Source: Ga0077555 sp031406575
GTDB lineage: Bacteria; Pseudomonadota; Alphaproteobacteria; Rhizobiales; Hyphomicrobiaceae
Length of the DNA stretch: 59,491 bases
Direction of reading: 5' to 3'
Assembly: GCA_031406575.1 (NCBI GenBank)
Contig: JANOHP010000032.1
Span: 1 to 59,491, forward strand
Shown here piece by piece: positions 57,301-59,491 of the stretch; position 1 is the stretch's first letter; each line of letters opens with the position of its first letter. The position numbers and the translations under genes were made by a program. The notes under the pieces are model-generated. The model made no database searches and was not told where the DNA came from. It worked only from the letters and a program-made list of their open reading frames with translations.

Positions 57301-59491
57301 TGTCACGCTAACCGCACCCAAGACGGCCAAGCCCGCAACGAAGCTACCCGTGGCGCTCGACGTATCGGGATTGACCGCAGGCGAGGAGGCGCGCGTCACG
57401 GTTGCCGCCGTCGATTTGGGCATACTCAATCTCACGCGCTACGAGGCACCTGCCCCGCAGAACTGGTTCTACGCCCAGCGCGGCCTCGGCCTCGAGGTGC
57501 GCGATCTCTACGGTCGCCTCATCGATGGTATGCGCGCCGATCGTGGCCGCCTGCGCTCGGGTGGTGACGGCAGTGCCGACACACTGTCGATGAAAGGCGC
57601 GCCGCCCGTCGAAAAGCCGCTGTCGCTGTTCTCGGGCATTCTCACCGTCGGTCGCGACGGCAAAGCGCGCGTCGCATTCGACATGCCCGACTTCAACGGC
57701 ACCGTGCGCCTGATGGCCGTCGCCTGGAGTGCCAGCAAAGTGGGTTCGGGCACCGCCGACGTGATCGTACGCGACACCCTCGCCATCACCGCCACGGCGC
57801 CGCGTTTCCTCACGCTGGGCGATACCGCACGCGTGTCGGTCGATGTGCACAACATCGACGGCCCAGCCGCACCCTATGCCCTCACCGTCACCGAGGAAGG
57901 TGCAACCCGCACGTCGCGCCCTCTCGCATCGCGCGACCTGCAATTGAAACCCGGCGAGCGCCGCACCGAGGCCGTCGAGGTGAACCCTGCGAGTCTGGGT
58001 CGCACGGTCTATGACATTCGCGTCTCGGGTCCCGGTGGCATCGCCGTCACGCGCCGTATCGCACTCGATGTGAAACCACCGGCCGGCGACATCAAGCGCG
58101 CCGTAACGGCCAATCTTGCGGCCAAGGGCGGCAAACTCGCACTGTCGAGCGATATGATCGCCGACTTCTTGCCCGGAACCGCGCGGCTCTCTCTGCTGAC
58201 GGGGTCTGCGGCCCGGCTCGACGTCGCCTCCATCATGACGCAACTCGACCGCTACCCCTACGGTTGTGCCGAGCAGACGACGAGCCGCGCGCTGCCGTTG
58301 CTCTACGTCAATCAGTTGGCAACGCGGCTGGGGCTCGTCACCGACAGTCAAATCCGCGCGCGCGTCGAGGGGGCCATCGAACGCGTGCTGGAGATGCAGG
58401 ACTCCACGGGGGCCTTCGGCGTGTGGGGACCCAGCGGCAGCGATCTGTGGTTGACCGCCTACATCACGGACTTCCTCACGCGCGCCAAGGAGGCCGGCTA
58501 CACCGTGCGTCCGCAGCCGTTCACGCAAGCGCTGGACCGGCTCGGCAACTATGTGAGCTATGCGCAGGACTTCGAGAAAGGCGGCGAGACGCGCGCCTAT
58601 GCGCTCTACGTGCTCGCCCGCAACGGTCGCGCGGCCGTAGGCGATCTGCGCTACCTCGCCGACACGCGGCTGGAGCGGTTCTCGACGCCGCTGGCGCAAG
58701 CGCAATTGGGCGCCGCACTGGCGCTGATGGGCGACAAGGAGCGCGCCGAACGCGCCTTCCGCACGGCCATCGCTACCATTGAAAAACCCGGCGATGCGAC
58801 CGCGTGGAACCGAGCGCGGGCCGACTACGGCTCGTTGCTGCGCGATGGCGCGGCCCTCGTCACGCTCGCTTCGGAAACCGGTAGTGCCAAAGCGGCGACG
58901 CTGGGCCTGACGGGGGTGTTGGCCAAGGTCTACCAGACCCGCACCAACACCTCGACGCAGGAGCAGGCGTGGATGCTGCTGGCAGCCCGCGCGCTGAGCG
59001 AAGAGACCCGTGGGCAAACCCTGATCTTGGATGGGCGCACGCTGCAGGGCGACGGTGCACACCCGATCGATGCCGGAGTCCTCGCGATGCGCGGCCTCGA
59101 CCTCGTCAACTCTGGCGACACGCCCGTCGATGCGCTGGTGTCCATCATCGGCACATCGCTGACGCCAGAACCCGCCACCTCGAAGGGCTTCACGATCACG
59201 CGCAGCTACTACACACTCGACGGCCAGAAGGTGGAGATGAAGAGCGCCGAGGGTGGCACGGGCAGCCTCGCACAGAACGATCGCCTGCTCGTCGTGCTCA
59301 CGGTCGAAGGTGCAGAAGCGGGGGGTCGCGTCATGCTCGTCGACCGTTTACCAGCGGGCCTCGAGATTGAAAACCCGCGCCTCGTGGAGGGCGGTGATCT
59401 GAAAGGCCTCGACTGGCTGCAACGGCCGCGTGAACCTCAGCACACCGAGTTTCGCGATGATCGCTTCGTCGCCGCCTTCGACTTCTTCGGC
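54374..59491 (+). CDS. Bacterial alpha-2-macroglobulin, 3' end outside window
   Basis: This frame is open from the ATG at 54374 to the window end (1706 codons, incomplete). A signal peptide (about 1-34) is followed by the many MG domains of bacterial alpha-2-macroglobulins. The thioester site is Cys1298-Ala-Glu-Gln1301 in YGCAEQTTSRALP, placed in a helical thioester domain; the last part (about 1670 onward) begins the final domains, with VAAFDFF near the end. Such proteins trap attacking proteases in the periplasm by the covalent thioester and often are encoded next to the glycosyltransferase PbpC, which would lie beyond the window. GAGG lies eight bases upstream of the ATG. Known relatives are about 1650-1850 residues long. 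Confidence 0.94.
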   Translation, partial: MGFAARRCAGLALAIACMVSPVEPLGGGGGAVAQTASFSHPSVARDAERVATLVRTQKPSRQTAAELRRTGLEQIGRKEAAEAVTSLLAALALEPKHASTWASLARAYLAVLPDAARGDVYEVPALASGAAWQAHRLATDPRDKASALVTLSETLKVRSLWRPAIDALQASLALADDAGARDSLAKLHAEHGFRMIDYKIDADTAEPRLCFNFSERLSGAQADLAKFVTLDGRDPQNVTAEGKQLCIDGLAHGKRYEVRVRAGLPAETGEALNKPAELAVYVRDRNASVRFTNRAYVLPNRGQQGIPVVTVNTAKIAIEIYRIGDRGLAGVMHDGFLKSLESFDIDTVRDRTGQRIWQGDLDVTPRANEDVTTAIPVSEAIPKLEPGVYIASASVSVKADSDSSTNRASQWFIVSDMGLTALTGPDGLHAFVRSLAAATPAVGVTVRLVARNNEVLGTTKTDAAGYARFDAGLGKGQGGQTPALIVAETGHDYAFLDVASAAFDLSDRGVKGREPPGPLDAYVFAERGVYRPGEPVHLTGLVRDRAGRAATLPVTLIVSRPDGVEHRRLVLPDQGLGGRTTTLDLAATAMTGTWRAKLHADPKSEPLAQAAFLVEDFVPERLDLKLEATTPTLSVDETGRIKLNGRFLYGPPAAGLEIEGEVIVKPATSEIGELAGYRFGLADEKITSVRRPLEELGATRADGTADIAFRLPPMPRTQRSLDAEVLVRLKEPGGRAIERRLTLPVSLGAPRIGVKPLFADTVGQGEAAEFDVQLFGADGKPIDTKAYTWELVRLEQRFQWYSRGGQWSHDAVTTMQRIATGTADAVAGKPARISVKPDWGRYRLHLSSREVSGATTTVVFTAGWHGSESTDSPETLDIALDKTTYKTGETARLKITSREAGRAHIAVLSSGLLASRQVDVPAGGTEITLPVDGAWLPGAYVTATLYRALDEKARRMPSRAIGVRWLGVDTSEKTLAVTLTAPKTAKPATKLPVALDVSGLTAGEEARVTVAAVDLGILNLTRYEAPAPQNWFYAQRGLGLEVRDLYGRLIDGMRADRGRLRSGGDGSADTLSMKGAPPVEKPLSLFSGILTVGRDGKARVAFDMPDFNGTVRLMAVAWSASKVGSGTADVIVRDTLAITATAPRFLTLGDTARVSVDVHNIDGPAAPYALTVTEEGATRTSRPLASRDLQLKPGERRTEAVEVNPASLGRTVYDIRVSGPGGIAVTRRIALDVKPPAGDIKRAVTANLAAKGGKLALSSDMIADFLPGTARLSLLTGSAARLDVASIMTQLDRYPYGCAEQTTSRALPLLYVNQLATRLGLVTDSQIRARVEGAIERVLEMQDSTGAFGVWGPSGSDLWLTAYITDFLTRAKEAGYTVRPQPFTQALDRLGNYVSYAQDFEKGGETRAYALYVLARNGRAAVGDLRYLADTRLERFSTPLAQAQLGAALALMGDKERAERAFRTAIATIEKPGDATAWNRARADYGSLLRDGAALVTLASETGSAKAATLGLTGVLAKVYQTRTNTSTQEQAWMLLAARALSEETRGQTLILDGRTLQGDGAHPIDAGVLAMRGLDLVNSGDTPVDALVSIIGTSLTPEPATSKGFTITRSYYTLDGQKVEMKSAEGGTGSLAQNDRLLVVLTVEGAEAGGRVMLVDRLPAGLEIENPRLVEGGDLKGLDWLQRPREPQHTEFRDDRFVAAFDFFG

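Noticed and set aside
57344..59062. Long open frame of 572 codons on the minus strand
   Set aside because: It is antisense to the alpha-2-macroglobulin gene, Arg/Gly/His-rich and without family features; such shadows are common opposite GC-rich genes.

Overview
The window is GC-rich DNA from an alphaproteobacterium, most likely of the order Hyphomicrobiales (Rhizobiales). The main reasons are the CpaC/CpaD pilus proteins, the CheD-containing chemosensory operon, the ispE-TPR protein neighbourhood, the TTGA-N6-TCAA (FixK/FNR-type) boxes and the general protein flavour. The species cannot be named from the sequence alone. No rRNA or tRNA gene was found; one short sequence resembles the 3' end of a tRNA-Ser and may be an attachment site.

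Layout. (1) 1-8.0 kb: a broken phage/island-type integrase, then a compact accessory block with a DUF2267 protein, a universal stress protein, a formate/nitrite-type channel, an SPW membrane protein, a small membrane protein, a YiiX-like papain-fold hydrolase, the co-chaperone pair CbpA-CbpM and two small cytochromes c. Three TTGA-N6-TCAA boxes lie in its promoter gaps and suggest one low-oxygen regulon. (2) 8-27 kb: mostly metabolic and envelope genes, namely an ACMSD-like amidohydrolase, a DUF882/M15 peptidase, an AhpD-like protein, pyruvate kinase, AMP nucleosidase, two SDRs (one without the classical active site), a PilZ protein, an orphan NtrC-type regulator, YfgM-BamB, an HpcH/HpaI aldolase, an enolase-superfamily enzyme and a methyltransferase. 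(3) 25.6-43.6 kb: a large signalling locus with an MCP, STAS-CheY-CheA-CheW-CheR-CheB-CheD, a sensor kinase with a tandem-receiver regulator, a receiver/coiled-coil/ATPase protein, a free Hpt protein, a single receiver, and a giant hybrid histidine kinase fused through a transmembrane helix to a WD40 propeller. (4) 43.7-45.9 kb: a cpaC-cpaD secretin/lipoprotein pair. (5) 46.5-59.5 kb: an acyl carrier protein with a ketosynthase, ispE, a large TPR protein, a serine/threonine dehydratase, hisA, two conserved-looking unknowns, and the first 1706 codons of a bacterial alpha-2-macroglobulin that runs off the window.

How it may work together. The chemosensory operon has no flagellar genes nearby and is followed by Flp/Tad pilus outer-membrane genes, so it may control surface behaviour or another output rather than swimming. 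The MCP ends in a Trp-x-x-Phe tail that fits a CheR/CheB tether, and all adaptation enzymes (CheR, CheB, CheD) are encoded. Downstream, an Hpt protein and several receivers are placed to form a phosphorelay with the hybrid kinase. The hybrid kinase-WD40 protein, which keeps the linker and tail typical of STAND-WD40 proteins but has a kinase where the NTPase would be, is the strongest candidate for something not previously described.
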